Origin: Acidobacteriota bacterium
GTDB lineage: Bacteria > Acidobacteriota > Terriglobia > UBA7540
Direction of reading: 5' to 3'
Length of the DNA stretch: 53,778 nucleotides
Assembly: GCA_003165315.1 (NCBI GenBank)
Contig: PLSX01000206.1
Coordinates: forward strand, 26,779 to 80,556
In this document: piece after piece, positions 1 to 8,258 of the stretch
Numbering within the stretch: position 1 is the first letter of the stretch
Layout: every line of letters begins with the position of its first letter
Translations under genes and position numbers: made by a program
The notes under the pieces: generated by a model
What the model saw: the letters and a program-made list of their open reading frames with translations, nothing else
Database searches by the model: none
What the model was told of the DNA's origin: nothing

Positions 1-165
1 GGGGCGGGCCGGGTGAGGGGGTCTCGCCCGAAACGCCTTGGGAGGAGCCTGGCTCCCTGGCGTGGGCTTTGGTGAAGTCATGCGGACAATAAGTGCAGTG
101 AGGGGGCGGTCGAGCACCATGAGAAGACTGTGCAGGGTGTTCGTTACAATTCTGCGCTGTCCCGA

Positions 166-1194
166 TCAGTCGCCGCGTCCGGCCCGGCGCTCTTTCTTGT
201 TCGCATACATGGCTTGATCGGCTGTCTGCACCGCGTGAGCCAGTCCCAAGCGATGGTCGCGCACGGCAAGCCCCAAGGACGCTTGTATTCCCGCGGCAGA
301 TAAGGCACGGTCAACCCGCTGGAACATCTCTCTTGCTCCCGCCGCATCGCACTCTACGCCCAGGACCGCAAACTCATCTCCACCGAGGCGCGCAACCGCG
401 TCGGGAGATCGAACGGCGCTTTGAATCGCCTGGGCAGCCGAACGAAGGAGATCGTCTCCCTCACCGTGCCCTTTAGTGTCGTTGACGTGTTTCAGGCCGT
501 CCAGGTCAACCATCAAAACACAGGCCGGATGGCCAAAACGGTTGCAGCGCTCGTCCTCGGCAGCCGTGAGATTGTCCCAAGCCCGTCGATTAAACAAGCC
601 GGTCAGGGCATCGGTCATCGCCTGGGCCTGTGTCCGTTCAGCGTGGCGAGCATGCTCTGCCATTTTCAGATCGGAGATAAGAATGCTAATGAGCAACCGG
701 GCGAGAAGTTCAACCAAAGGAAGTTCCGAAACGACGATGGGTGGTTGGGGAGCCGGATGAATTGCACACAGCGTGCCGAACAACGAACCGTCTTGACCCA
801 TGAGCGGCACACCTACGTACGCGCCGATGATCACCTGTTTCCCGATGGGAGCTTCGGCATAAGCCGGAACCTCGTCTGAGCGGGGGGCGATGCGCGGCCC
901 GCGCCCGAGCACCATCTGCGAACAGAACGAGTCCGCCCATTTGAAGACGGTTCCTTCCTTGACCCCATAACCATGATCCTCGGTTTGAAGGACAATCCAA
1001 TCCTTCTTCTCCGTTCTCGTCACCATCCAGAGATCGAAACCTAAACGTTTGTGGAGGTACGCCAGGACCGCTTGAGACGCACTAACAAAATCCAAGAAGG
1101 GTTGGCTATCGAGCATGGGCCGTCCAATTCTCAATGACGCCGTGAATTGCGCTTTCATCATCACCGGCACCCTGATTGTAGTCGGAATCTTCAC
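166..1194 (-). CDS. GAF-GGDEF diguanylate cyclase
   Basis: Predicted to make cyclic di-GMP from two GTP. The 342-residue product has a GAF-like sensor region (about residues 30-180) and a C-terminal GGDEF domain (about 190-342). The catalytic motif GGDEF is intact at 271-275, and RSPD at 262-265, five residues upstream, fits the product-inhibition I-site (RxxD). No transmembrane segment or signal peptide is seen, so it is probably cytosolic. The first codon is GTG; an in-frame ATG at about 1161 would shorten it by 11 residues, and neither start has a clear ribosome binding site. It stands alone on its strand. The family assignment is firm; the signal sensed by the GAF region is unknown. Confidence 0.93.
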   Translation of the reverse strand: MKIPTTIRVPVMMKAQFTASLRIGRPMLDSQPFLDFVSASQAVLAYLHKRLGFDLWMVTRTEKKDWIVLQTEDHGYGVKEGTVFKWADSFCSQMVLGRGPRIAPRSDEVPAYAEAPIGKQVIIGAYVGVPLMGQDGSLFGTLCAIHPAPQPPIVVSELPLVELLARLLISILISDLKMAEHARHAERTQAQAMTDALTGLFNRRAWDNLTAAEDERCNRFGHPACVLMVDLDGLKHVNDTKGHGEGDDLLRSAAQAIQSAVRSPDAVARLGGDEFAVLGVECDAAGAREMFQRVDRALSAAGIQASLGLAVRDHRLGLAHAVQTADQAMYANKKERRAGRGD

Positions 1195-1614
1195 CAGCGT
1201 GGGCCAGTAACATCCGCGTCTTTCAATCGCTGACCGCTACTACAGGCTCGTTAGCGCCAAATTGTCGGTTTTTGGGGCATGACTGGCCTCGACACAATGG
1301 ATGAAACTGCGCGAAGAGCTTTTGAACTGCGGCCGAAGTCCGAAATCTGCTTTCGTGGCAGGGCGCCCCGGGGCTCACGGAAAGGGACACCTTTTCTAGA
1401 AAAAAGCCTAACAGTTGTTGTTACCCACATTTCTTCATTGTGGTTGTTCTTCGTGAGCCTCCAGAGTGGATCCTTTCCTTGTGCGGAATGGGCTGACCGG
1501 CGTTTGGCACATTGTACGGCGCGCTGCCTGTCGGCACAATGTCGTATTGCTTTGAAAATCCTCGAAATATCAGAACAAATGTCCCTATGGTCCATATCTG
1601 GGTACTTATTTTAC
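1195..1614. other. intergenic region, no supported gene
   Basis: The spacer separates the divergent cyclase gene and the promoter at 1615. Several short open frames overlap each other here, but none has a ribosome binding site or a recognisable product. Confidence 0.5.
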
Positions 1615-1644
1615 TTGACAATCTCTAGCCCTATAAGATAGACT
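1615..1644 (+). promoter_or_regulatory. sigma70-type promoter
   Basis: A perfect -35 hexamer TTGACA (1615-1620) is followed after 18 bases by TAGACT (1639-1644), 4 of 6 matches to the -10 consensus. It would give a leader of about 150 bases before the gene starting at 1801. Confidence 0.55.
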
Positions 1645-1800
1645 ATCGTTGTTATGGCCGCAGTACGCTACACCGCCTGCAATCTCCCGTCCTTTCTTCA
1701 TTCTGATACCCATGAACCGCAGGCAGGCGCAGCAGCGCGGGCGGATCAACCATCCGCTTTTCCGCCCTTTTCACCCAACTTCACCCTCGGAGGCTTTTAT

Positions 1801-3051
1801 ATGGCACTTGTACAAACGCCCGAAATGACTGAAAAGAACCTGGCCGCCCACCGGCAGAACGGCCGCCAATCGCGCGGGGCCGCCACCCCGCAAGGCAAGG
1901 AACGCGCCCGCGCCGCCAATTTGCGCCACGGCTACTACTCAAAGGTCAATGACCAGGCCTTGACGGCGCTGGGTGAAGACCCCCAGGCGCTTGCCGCCCT
2001 GATTGCCGGCGCGCATGAACAGTGGCGTCCAGCCAACCCGCATCAAGCCTGGATTACCGAGCGCCTGGCACGGCTGCAATGGAAAATCGACCGCTCGGAC
2101 CGCATGCAGGAGAACGCCATGGCGCGCGCCGTCCAGCGGGTGGCAGACCGACGCGCCGAGGCAGCACTGAACACCCGTTATTGTTATGCCGACGCTTGCG
2201 GCCCCCTGGCCATAATTTCCGAAGCTACCCTGCGCCCCGATTACTACACCCCTCCCGGCTACTTCTGTAGTTTTGTCCGGGCGCTCGAGGTGAACCCGGG
2301 GCAGCGCATGGAGGAGATCCTGCACCTCCTGCACCGCTTGCGCGAGCCCGAGGGATATCAGCCCTTTACCGGCAGGCTGCCCGCCGACGCGACCTCGCAC
2401 AAGGATTGGAAGGAAGTGCGGGAGCTTTACGAGGACGGCTCCACCATCCCCCATCCGGAAATTTCCATTGCGCAAGGAGAGAAGCGCGATCGCTTGCGCG
2501 CCGAATTGCACGATCTCGCCAGCGAGGAACTGGAGTCAGTGAAGTCACTTTGGGAAAACAAGATATTGCCCGAGGCCGATGAGCCCCTCTCCCAGCAGGA
2601 CCGCGACGACTTGGCGGGCAGTACGTACAAAATGACGGAATTAATCCGCCGGCAGGAGCATTCGTGTTTTCGCGAGTTCTTTCGCCTGGGAACGCTTCTG
2701 GTCAAACTTCAGGCCGAAGATTCAGTGGAAGAGCGTGCCCCACGGGCGGACAGGGCGGAGGAAATACCGCAGTCAGATTCAGATGGGCTGGCGCCGGGCG
2801 AGCAGATCTCGGCGATTCACGGCTCTGGCCAGGCCCTTGCAAATTCATCGCCCGCCGAAACCGCCGAGCCTTGTTCTGTGCCCGCCTGCCCCTCCACAAC
2901 CCCCAAAAATGAAGGTGCATCCGGCGATGTTGATGAAAACACAGGAGGGGGCGAAGCCGAAGTGGAAGATTTCCAGCATTTCCCGCCCCCGGAAACGACC
3001 GGTCTAACGGGGGAACAGGGCAAGGCAGGGCTTCAGCAAGCCAGCCGATGA
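1801..3051 (+). CDS. uncharacterised protein with RQNGRQSRG-type N-terminus
   Basis: A 416-residue soluble protein. The N-terminal part carries a basic segment (AHRQNGRQSRGAATPQGKER, then ARAANLRHGYYS) of a style I know from many uncharacterised Acidobacteriota and other soil-bacterial proteins that resemble products of mobile or repeated genes; no function is established. The middle is charged and helical, while the C-terminal third (about 310-416) is acidic, low in complexity and probably disordered. The start at 1801 is chosen because GGAGG lies seven bases upstream; the frame stays open to 1654, but that part would be leader RNA downstream of the promoter at 1615. A 26-base stretch near the 3' end recurs on the other strand at 53591-53616. 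Confidence 0.7.
   Translation: MALVQTPEMTEKNLAAHRQNGRQSRGAATPQGKERARAANLRHGYYSKVNDQALTALGEDPQALAALIAGAHEQWRPANPHQAWITERLARLQWKIDRSDRMQENAMARAVQRVADRRAEAALNTRYCYADACGPLAIISEATLRPDYYTPPGYFCSFVRALEVNPGQRMEEILHLLHRLREPEGYQPFTGRLPADATSHKDWKEVRELYEDGSTIPHPEISIAQGEKRDRLRAELHDLASEELESVKSLWENKILPEADEPLSQQDRDDLAGSTYKMTELIRRQEHSCFREFFRLGTLLVKLQAEDSVEERAPRADRAEEIPQSDSDGLAPGEQISAIHGSGQALANSSPAETAEPCSVPACPSTTPKNEGASGDVDENTGGGEAEVEDFQHFPPPETTGLTGEQGKAGLQQASR
2903..2928 (+). repeat. dispersed 26-base repeat, copy A
   Basis: These 26 bases, encoding part of PKNEGASGD inside the gene at 1801-3051, are identical to the minus strand of 53591-53616. After four mismatched bases the similarity resumes for ATGAAAACA. 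Copy A is in coding sequence; copy B is not in a recognised gene. Confidence 0.7.
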
Positions 3052-3122
3052 GCAGGGGGAGCGGAAATGAAGATTGAAGGTAAGTACGGGGATGTCCAAA
3101 ATGCGATCCTGCCATCTTGCAA

Positions 3123-3365
3123 GTCCGTCAGCTGACGGACGAAAGATCGTAGCCCACGGCATAAGCCGTGGGATTTGCGCCGTGCTCCCACCCGCCCAAG
3201 CCCCGGAAGGGGCCACAGAAACCGCGTCCCCTGGAACCTTTCTTGTGGGCGCAACCATTACCGCAGGTTCGGCGAAGGTCTTTCGCCCCGCTGGGCTCGT
3301 TCTTATCGCACGCGCCTGACCCATGGCTTGCGCCATGGGCTACGTTCTATCGCCCCTGACGGGGC
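3123..3365. repeat. cluster of REP-like hairpins
   Basis: Several short palindromes are packed in one spacer: a perfect 18-base palindrome at 3123-3140; CCCACGGC/GCCGTGGG with loop ATAA (3153-3172); GCCCC/GGGGC near 3198-3211; CCCATGGC/GCCATGGG with loop TTGC (3320-3339); and GCCCC/GGGGC with loop TGAC (3352-3365). The two eight-base-stem hairpins share design and face each other about 150 bases apart, as in a composite REP element. No transposase gene is adjacent. Confidence 0.65.
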
Positions 3366-3439
3366 TGCGGAACGACCGCCCAAGTAATGGAGTTCAATTT
3401 ATGGACTACTGCTGCCACGCACTGGGGAGACTATTGAGG

Positions 3440-3500
3440 AATTCTTTATAAAGTTAATATTACTATAAATATTCTTATATTAATCTACAAACAAAACCGT
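3440..3500. other. AT-rich patch
   Basis: About 60 bases made almost only of A and T (TTTATAAAG, AATATTACTATAAATATTC, TTATATTAA) in an otherwise GC-rich window. It lies between the REP-like cluster and the 3' end of proC. No DnaA box or recognisable protein site was found in it. Confidence 0.5.
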
Positions 3501-3555
3501 TCGTCAAGGCAATTCCGAGATCGCCAATCACCAATCACCAATCGCAAATCGCCAA

Positions 3556-4425
3556 TTACGAGTTTTGCCCTTCCACCAGTTGCTTGGCGCGCTGGGCGGC
3601 GCGGACCACGGCTTTGATTAGGGTGACGCGCAGGCCGCCTTCCTCCAGCTCCATCAATCCATCGATGGTGCAGCCCGCGGGCGTGGTGACCATGTCCTTC
3701 AACTTGGCCGGATGCTCTCCCGTGTGCAGCACCAGCGAGGCCGCTCCCAGCAGTGTCTGGGCGGAGAGTTCGGTGGCGAGCTCGCGCGGCAGGCCCATCT
3801 TCACTCCACCTTCCGCCAGCGATTCAATCATCAGGTAGACGTAAGCCGGGCCGGAGCCGGAAAGGCCGGTGATGGCGTCCATGTGCTTCTCATCCACCAC
3901 CACCGTGCGCCCCATGGAGGCGAAGATTTCCCGCGCCAGCGTCACATCATCGGGAGCCGCATGAACACTGGCGGCAACGGCCGTCATGCCCTGGCGAATC
4001 AGGCAGGGAGTGTTGGGCATGGCGCGAATGGCGCGCGTGGGGCGGCCCAGCTCGCGCTCAATCAGCGCCGTGGTCACCGACGCCGCGGCCGAGATCACCA
4101 CCGCGTCCTTGCGCAATACCTTCTTCACATCGTGCAGAAATCCTTTCACCTGCTGGGGTTTCAAAACAATCAACACCAGGTCCGCACCCTTAACTGCCTG
4201 GGCATTATTGGTATGAGCCTTCACGCCGTACTTTTCCGCCAGATAATCCGCGCGCGGCTGGTGGGCTACGGTGACTTCAACATTCTCAACCGGAATAAGC
4301 TGCGATCCCAGCATGCCGGAAAGCAGGCCCTCGCCCAGCTTCCCGCAGCCGATCAGTGCAAGCTTCTTGATGCGGCTCTGAAAATCGCGCTGCCCGCGCG
4401 CTGCCTTGGTGTCTATGGTTTTCAT
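3556..4425 (-). CDS. proC: pyrroline-5-carboxylate reductase
   Basis: Catalyses the last step of proline synthesis, NAD(P)H reduction of 1-pyrroline-5-carboxylate, in the cytosol. The 289-residue product has an N-terminal Rossmann fold with LALIGCGKLGEGLLSG near residues 22-37, the MPNTPCL segment typical of the family, and the C-terminal dimerisation region with GLSGSGPAYVYL and the family signature around MVTTPAGCTIDGL. The ATG at 4425 is chosen because GAGGAA precedes it by four bases; the frame is open for 16 more codons upstream, which run into a palindromic repeat. It follows ilvC on the same strand with a 74-base gap and may be cotranscribed with the ilv genes. Confidence 0.95.
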   Translation of the reverse strand: MKTIDTKAARGQRDFQSRIKKLALIGCGKLGEGLLSGMLGSQLIPVENVEVTVAHQPRADYLAEKYGVKAHTNNAQAVKGADLVLIVLKPQQVKGFLHDVKKVLRKDAVVISAAASVTTALIERELGRPTRAIRAMPNTPCLIRQGMTAVAASVHAAPDDVTLAREIFASMGRTVVVDEKHMDAITGLSGSGPAYVYLMIESLAEGGVKMGLPRELATELSAQTLLGAASLVLHTGEHPAKLKDMVTTPAGCTIDGLMELEEGGLRVTLIKAVVRAAQRAKQLVEGQNS

Positions 4426-4446
4426 GTTTTCCTCAGAAATGACGTA

Positions 4447-4468
4447 GGGGCGGTTCGCGAACCGCCCC
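4447..4468. repeat. 22-base perfect palindrome between ilvC and proC
   Basis: GGGGCGGTTCG followed directly by its reverse complement, centred between 4457 and 4458. It is preceded by GTA. It has the form of a REP-type element rather than a terminator, as no T-run follows on either strand. Confidence 0.7.
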
Positions 4469-4499
4469 CACAAGGTTTCGACTGCTTCCTACTGACCGC

Positions 4500-5534
4500 C
4501 TACTGCCGCGCCGCCGCTTGCGCCGCCGTGACTTCTTCCTTGGAGGTGGAGATCCAGGGCATCATCTTGCGAAGTTCGCTTCCCACCTTTTCGATAAGGT
4601 TTCCTGCACCCTTGGCGCGCATGGCCAGGAACTTCTCGCGCCCGGCTTCGTTTTCCGCCATCCATTGATTGGCGAATTCGCCGCTCTGCACTTCCGCCAG
4701 AACCTTCTTCATGGTTTCGCGAACGTGGGCGTCAATCACCCGGGGTCCGCGCGTATAGTCGCCGTATTCGGCCGTGTCGCTCACCGAATAGCGCATGTAC
4801 TTGATGCCGCCCTGGTAGATCAGGTCGACGATCAGTTTCAGCTCATGCAGGCATTCGAAGTAAGCAATCTCCGGCTGATAACCGGCTTCCACCAGCGTCT
4901 CAAACGCGTTGTTAATGAGCGCGGAGACTCCACCGCAAAGAACCGTCTGCTCGCCGAAGAGGTCGGTTTCCGTCTCTTCTTTGAAGGTGGTTAAGATCAC
5001 GCCGGCCTTCAGTGAGCCGATGCCCTTCGCGTATGCAAGCCCGGTGGCTTCGGCCTTGCCGGTGGGATTCTGTTCAATGGCCAAAAGGGAAGGCACGCCT
5101 ACGCCTTCAGTAAAGAGCTCGCGCAGGCGATGGCCGGGGCACTTGGGCGCGATCATGATGACATTAACATCCGCGGGCGGGGTGATGAACTTGAAGTGAA
5201 TGCTGAAGCCGTGCGCGAACGCCAGCGTCTTGCCGGCGGCCAGATTCGGTCCAATGGATTCCTTGTAAACCTTCGCGGCCGTCTGGTCGGGCACCAGGAT
5301 CATGATGACGTCGGCGCGCTTGGTGGCTTCACCCACGTCGTAAACTTCCAAACCCTGGGCCTGCACTTTGGCCCGCGAGGCGCTGTTGGGCGCGAGTCCC
5401 ACAATCACCTTCACGCCGCTGTCACGCAGATTCAAAGCATGCGCGTGTCCCTGGCTGCCGTAGCCGATGATGGCCACTGTCTTACCCGCCAGATTCTTGA
5501 TGTCACCGTCTTTCTCGTAATAAACTTTTGCCAT
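4500..5534 (-). CDS. ilvC: ketol-acid reductoisomerase
   Basis: Second common enzyme of valine/isoleucine synthesis: Mg-dependent alkyl migration plus NAD(P)H reduction of acetolactate or acetohydroxybutyrate. The 344-residue, class I length product has the Rossmann motif GYGSQGHA (24-31), the metal-ligand helices ([12 protein letters not shown], then [14 protein letters not shown]) and the C-terminal knotted domain. The cofactor loop after the second strand reads [10 protein letters not shown] (45-54): the two serines usual for NADPH phosphate binding are present, but the basic residue commonly found before them is replaced by Ala-Pro. The active-site stretch [10 protein letters not shown] also differs from the more common PKGPGH. 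GAGAG lies six bases before the ATG. Operon order is ilvB, ilvN, ilvC, proC. Confidence 0.96.
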   Translation of the reverse strand: MAKVYYEKDGDIKNLAGKTVAIIGYGSQGHAHALNLRDSGVKVIVGLAPNSASRAKVQAQGLEVYDVGEATKRADVIMILVPDQTAAKVYKESIGPNLAAGKTLAFAHGFSIHFKFITPPADVNVIMIAPKCPGHRLRELFTEGVGVPSLLAIEQNPTGKAEATGLAYAKGIGSLKAGVILTTFKEETETDLFGEQTVLCGGVSALINNAFETLVEAGYQPEIAYFECLHELKLIVDLIYQGGIKYMRYSVSDTAEYGDYTRGPRVIDAHVRETMKKVLAEVQSGEFANQWMAENEAGREKFLAMRAKGAGNLIEKVGSELRKMMPWISTSKEEVTAAQAAARQ

Positions 5535-5593
5535 GGCTCTCTAATCCTTTTTTTGTTAATGGAATGGGTGAAACAGAATTATATACCAAGTGC

Positions 5594-5676
5594 GGGAGTC
5601 AGGAGTCAGAAGTAAGTAGTCAGAACTTATGTAACGCCTTGGGAGAGACTATTCTGACTACTGGCTCCTGACTTCT
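5594..5676. repeat. word-built inverted repeat between ilvN and ilvC
   Basis: The left arm (5594-5625) is made of variants of AGTCAG; the right arm (5652-5676) is its imperfect reverse complement, about 20 of 25 bases by eye. The transcript of either strand would fold into a long hairpin separating two genes of one operon. Confidence 0.65.
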
Positions 5677-5682
5677 CTTCCT

Positions 5683-6165
5683 TCATGCCTGCCCTGCAAC
5701 CATGACGGCGCTGGACGCGGTCTGAACCGATTTGATGCAGGCGAAGGGAAGGAATTCCGGCATGCCGAATGCCGGCGCGACAGCTTTGCGGCGGCTTTCA
5801 GCGGGAATTTCCAGCAAGTACTTTCCATGACTGGCAAAGATCAGCTTCGACCCGGGAAAGGTGTTGAGGACATCGGCCACTCGCGACGTCTCTGCGTCTG
5901 CGTCGAGAAATACAAAGGATGCGTCGGCGGAAGTCTGGTGCTGGTAGTAGGAGACGCGCTCCACGCCTTCCATTCCGCGCAGGAAGTTGAAGAGATGCTC
6001 AATGTCACCCTCGGGTGAATCCAGCACCGCCATCATGGAAAAACAGTGCGGCCGCGTCGCCATCGCGAGCGTCGTGATCTTCATCCCCTTGCGGCGAAAA
6101 ACATTCATCAGCCGGCAAGTAACAATCAAATCGTTCTCAGTCTCAAGCGTGATCAGCCATTGCAT
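5683..6165 (-). CDS. ilvN: acetolactate synthase small (ACT) subunit
   Basis: A 160-residue ACT-domain protein beginning MQWLITLETENDLIVTCRLM, which fits the regulatory subunit of acetohydroxyacid synthase that binds branched-chain amino acids for feedback control. A second, divergent ACT-like half spans about residues 80-160. The assignment leans on position, between ilvB and ilvC on the same strand; the sequence is more divergent than a standard IlvH/IlvN. The ATG at 6165 is chosen because GGAG lies six bases upstream; a TTG four codons earlier also keeps the frame. The gap to ilvB (168 bases) is long for this pair and is filled by a word-built inverted repeat. Confidence 0.8.
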   Translation of the reverse strand: MQWLITLETENDLIVTCRLMNVFRRKGMKITTLAMATRPHCFSMMAVLDSPEGDIEHLFNFLRGMEGVERVSYYQHQTSADASFVFLDADAETSRVADVLNTFPGSKLIFASHGKYLLEIPAESRRKAVAPAFGMPEFLPFACIKSVQTASSAVMVAGQA

Positions 6166-6229
6166 ATTCCACTCCAATCTTGGTTCCCCAGTGGCATCCT
6201 TGCCGAACCAATTACCGGTGATGGACAGT

Positions 6230-6322
6230 TTAGAGAAAAGGTTAAAGGCTCAAGGGGAAAGGCTAAAGTAGCCGCCAGGCGCGGTTCACCCTTTATCCTT
6301 CGCACCTTAACCTTCCACTCCA
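6230..6322. repeat. word-built inverted repeat between ilvB and ilvN
   Basis: The left arm (6230-6269) repeats variants of AAAGGCTAAAG and AAAAGGTTAAAGG; the right arm (6286-6322) carries CCCTTTATCC and CACCTTAACCTTCC in the opposite sense. The same words recur between rimM and trmD. Confidence 0.6.
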
Positions 6323-6333
6323 CTTCATCCAAT

Positions 6334-8076
6334 TCAAACTGCCCAGAGATCATCCAACGCCTCTTCTTCCACCTGTACGCGTGGTGGTTCGACCACCATT
6401 TCGGAGAGCGCGGCTCCGGGCGGAACGATAGGATAGACGTTCTCCGTCGGATCCACCCAGACGTCCAGCAGGCGCGGCTCGCGGTCGCTCAGAAAGTCCT
6501 CAATTGCGTCGGGCACGTCGGTGCGGTGTTCCACCCGTGCACCTTCGATGCCATACGCCTCCGCCAGCTTCACAAAGTCGGGCGCAAAATCCAGATTGAT
6601 GTCGCAGTAGCGCTTCTCAAAGAAGATCTCCTGCCACTGGCGGACCATTCCGAGGGCGCGATTGTTGATGATGACGATCTTCACGGGCACGCGGTATTGC
6701 ACCACTGTTGCCAAATCGTTCAGCGTCATCTGGAATCCGCCGTCACCAACAAAGGCAATCACCTGGCGATCGGGAAACGCCATCTGCGCGCCCATTGCGG
6801 CGGGGAATCCGTAACCCATGGAGCCCAGTCCGCTGGAAGAAAGCCACGTGCGCGGCTGCTTGAAGTTATAGAACTGCGCCGTCCACATCTGGTGCTGGCC
6901 CACGTCGACGGAGATGATGGCGTCATCGGCGGCGCGCTGCGCGACGGCCTCGATCACCATCTGCGGCTTTACCGCATTGGCGTAGCGGTCGTAGGTGAGG
7001 GGATGCTCGCCGCGCCACGATTCGATGCGCTGCATCCACCGCCGTCGTTCAGGCGTGGGAGTGGTCTTGCGGCTCTTGAGAACATCAATCAACGCCACCA
7101 AAGCTTCGCGCGCATCGCCCACCACGGAGAGATCGCCGCGCACGTTCTTATTGACTTCGGAAGGATCAACGTCAAACTGAATCTTCTTCGCGCCGGTGGC
7201 GAAACCGTTCAAGCGCCCCGTTACGCGGTCGTCAAAGCGCGCCCCGAGGGCCACCAGAAGGTCGCTGTTGCAAATTGACATGTTGGTGGCATACGAACCG
7301 TGCATACCCAGCATTCCGAGCGAGAGCGGATGGTGCGAAGGGAATGCGCCCAGGCCCATCAACGTTGTGGTGACGGGAATGTGTGTGATCTCCGCCAACT
7401 CACGCAGCTCTTTCCACGCATCCGAAGCAACGAGCCCACCGCCCACATAGAGCACGGCGCGGCGGCTTTCAAGGATCATGTCCGCGGCGCGCTCAATATC
7501 GGCATCCCCAAACTCGCGCTTCCGCTCCGGCGCCGTAACTCCCATCGTCGCGGGATAGACGGGCTCCGCCATATCCATCAGTACGTTTTTGGGAAGATCG
7601 ATTAGCACGGGTCCCGGGCGTCCGGAGACCGCTGAGCGGAAAGCCCGGTCGATAATCCGAGGGATGTCCGCCGCCTTGCGCACAGCGAACGATTGCTTGG
7701 TGGAGGGAAGGCTGATGCCGATCGTGTCCGCTTCCTGAAATCCGTCTTTGCCAATCAACGCGGCCGGCACCTGACCCGTCAGTGCGACGATCGGAATGGA
7801 ATCCATCATCGCCGAGGTCAATCCCGTGATGAGGTTGGTGGCGCCAGGCCCGGAGGTTCCCAGGCAGACGCCCGGCTTTCCCATGACGCGCGCGTAGCCA
7901 TCGGCGGCAAAGGCAGCAGCCTGCTCATGCCGCACCAGCAGGTGGCGAATGCCCGCGCTGTAAAGGGCATCGTAAAGGGGCAGAACAGCTCCCCCCGGAA
8001 GGCCAAAGAAGACGTCTACCTTCTGGCGCTTCAAGCTTTCGAGCAGAATTTCGGAACCGGATACAACCCTGGCCAT
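6334..8076 (-). CDS. ilvB: acetolactate synthase large subunit
   Basis: Thiamine-diphosphate enzyme that condenses pyruvate with pyruvate or 2-oxobutyrate, the first common step of valine, leucine and isoleucine synthesis. The 580-residue product shows the three usual domains: the N-terminal ThDP domain with RHEQAAAFAADGYAR (catalytic Glu), a central FAD-binding region (LGMLGMHGSYATN), and the C-terminal ThDP domain with the GDGGFQMTLNDLATVVQY metal/ThDP motif. The ATG at 8076 has GAGAG about eight bases upstream; a GTG two codons earlier is also in frame. It heads the ilvB-ilvN-ilvC(-proC) cluster. A strong promoter and a TetR-like palindrome lie directly upstream. Confidence 0.97.
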   Translation of the reverse strand: MARVVSGSEILLESLKRQKVDVFFGLPGGAVLPLYDALYSAGIRHLLVRHEQAAAFAADGYARVMGKPGVCLGTSGPGATNLITGLTSAMMDSIPIVALTGQVPAALIGKDGFQEADTIGISLPSTKQSFAVRKAADIPRIIDRAFRSAVSGRPGPVLIDLPKNVLMDMAEPVYPATMGVTAPERKREFGDADIERAADMILESRRAVLYVGGGLVASDAWKELRELAEITHIPVTTTLMGLGAFPSHHPLSLGMLGMHGSYATNMSICNSDLLVALGARFDDRVTGRLNGFATGAKKIQFDVDPSEVNKNVRGDLSVVGDAREALVALIDVLKSRKTTPTPERRRWMQRIESWRGEHPLTYDRYANAVKPQMVIEAVAQRAADDAIISVDVGQHQMWTAQFYNFKQPRTWLSSSGLGSMGYGFPAAMGAQMAFPDRQVIAFVGDGGFQMTLNDLATVVQYRVPVKIVIINNRALGMVRQWQEIFFEKRYCDINLDFAPDFVKLAEAYGIEGARVEHRTDVPDAIEDFLSDREPRLLDVWVDPTENVYPIVPPGAALSEMVVEPPRVQVEEEALDDLWAV

Positions 8077-8108
8077 AACCACACTCTCATCTACCGCCCG
8101 GCCTTTAA

Positions 8109-8124
8109 TACCGACCAGTCGGTA
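8109..8124. promoter_or_regulatory. TetR-type operator at the ilvB promoter
   Basis: TACCGAC-CA-GTCGGTA is a perfect palindrome with seven-base arms and a two-base centre. This ACCGAC/GTCGGT form is common among operators of TetR-family repressors. It starts five bases downstream of the predicted -10 element and would cover the transcription start. No tetR gene is in the window. Confidence 0.55.
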
Positions 8125-8128
8125 GGTA

Positions 8129-8158
8129 AAAATAGCATGGGGGGATTTTGGGAGTCAA
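8129..8158 (-). promoter_or_regulatory. sigma70-type promoter of the ilv operon
   Basis: Read on the minus strand: -35 TTGACT (8153-8158), 18-base spacer, -10 TATTTT (8129-8134). Transcription would begin near 8122, leaving a leader of about 45 bases, too short for a riboswitch or leader-peptide attenuator. Confidence 0.6.
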
Positions 8159-8258
8159 CCGTTTTCTTGGTGGGGTGGATTGCTAACTTCGGTTTGACCT
8201 CCGTTGGGGCAGTCGACACTGAGGGGTGGAACGGCAAAATCGGCGGTTCGCGGTACGC

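Noticed and set aside
1251..1641. Overlapping open frames on both strands between the cyclase gene and the promoter
   Set aside because: They are mutually overlapping, lack ribosome binding sites and resemble nothing known.
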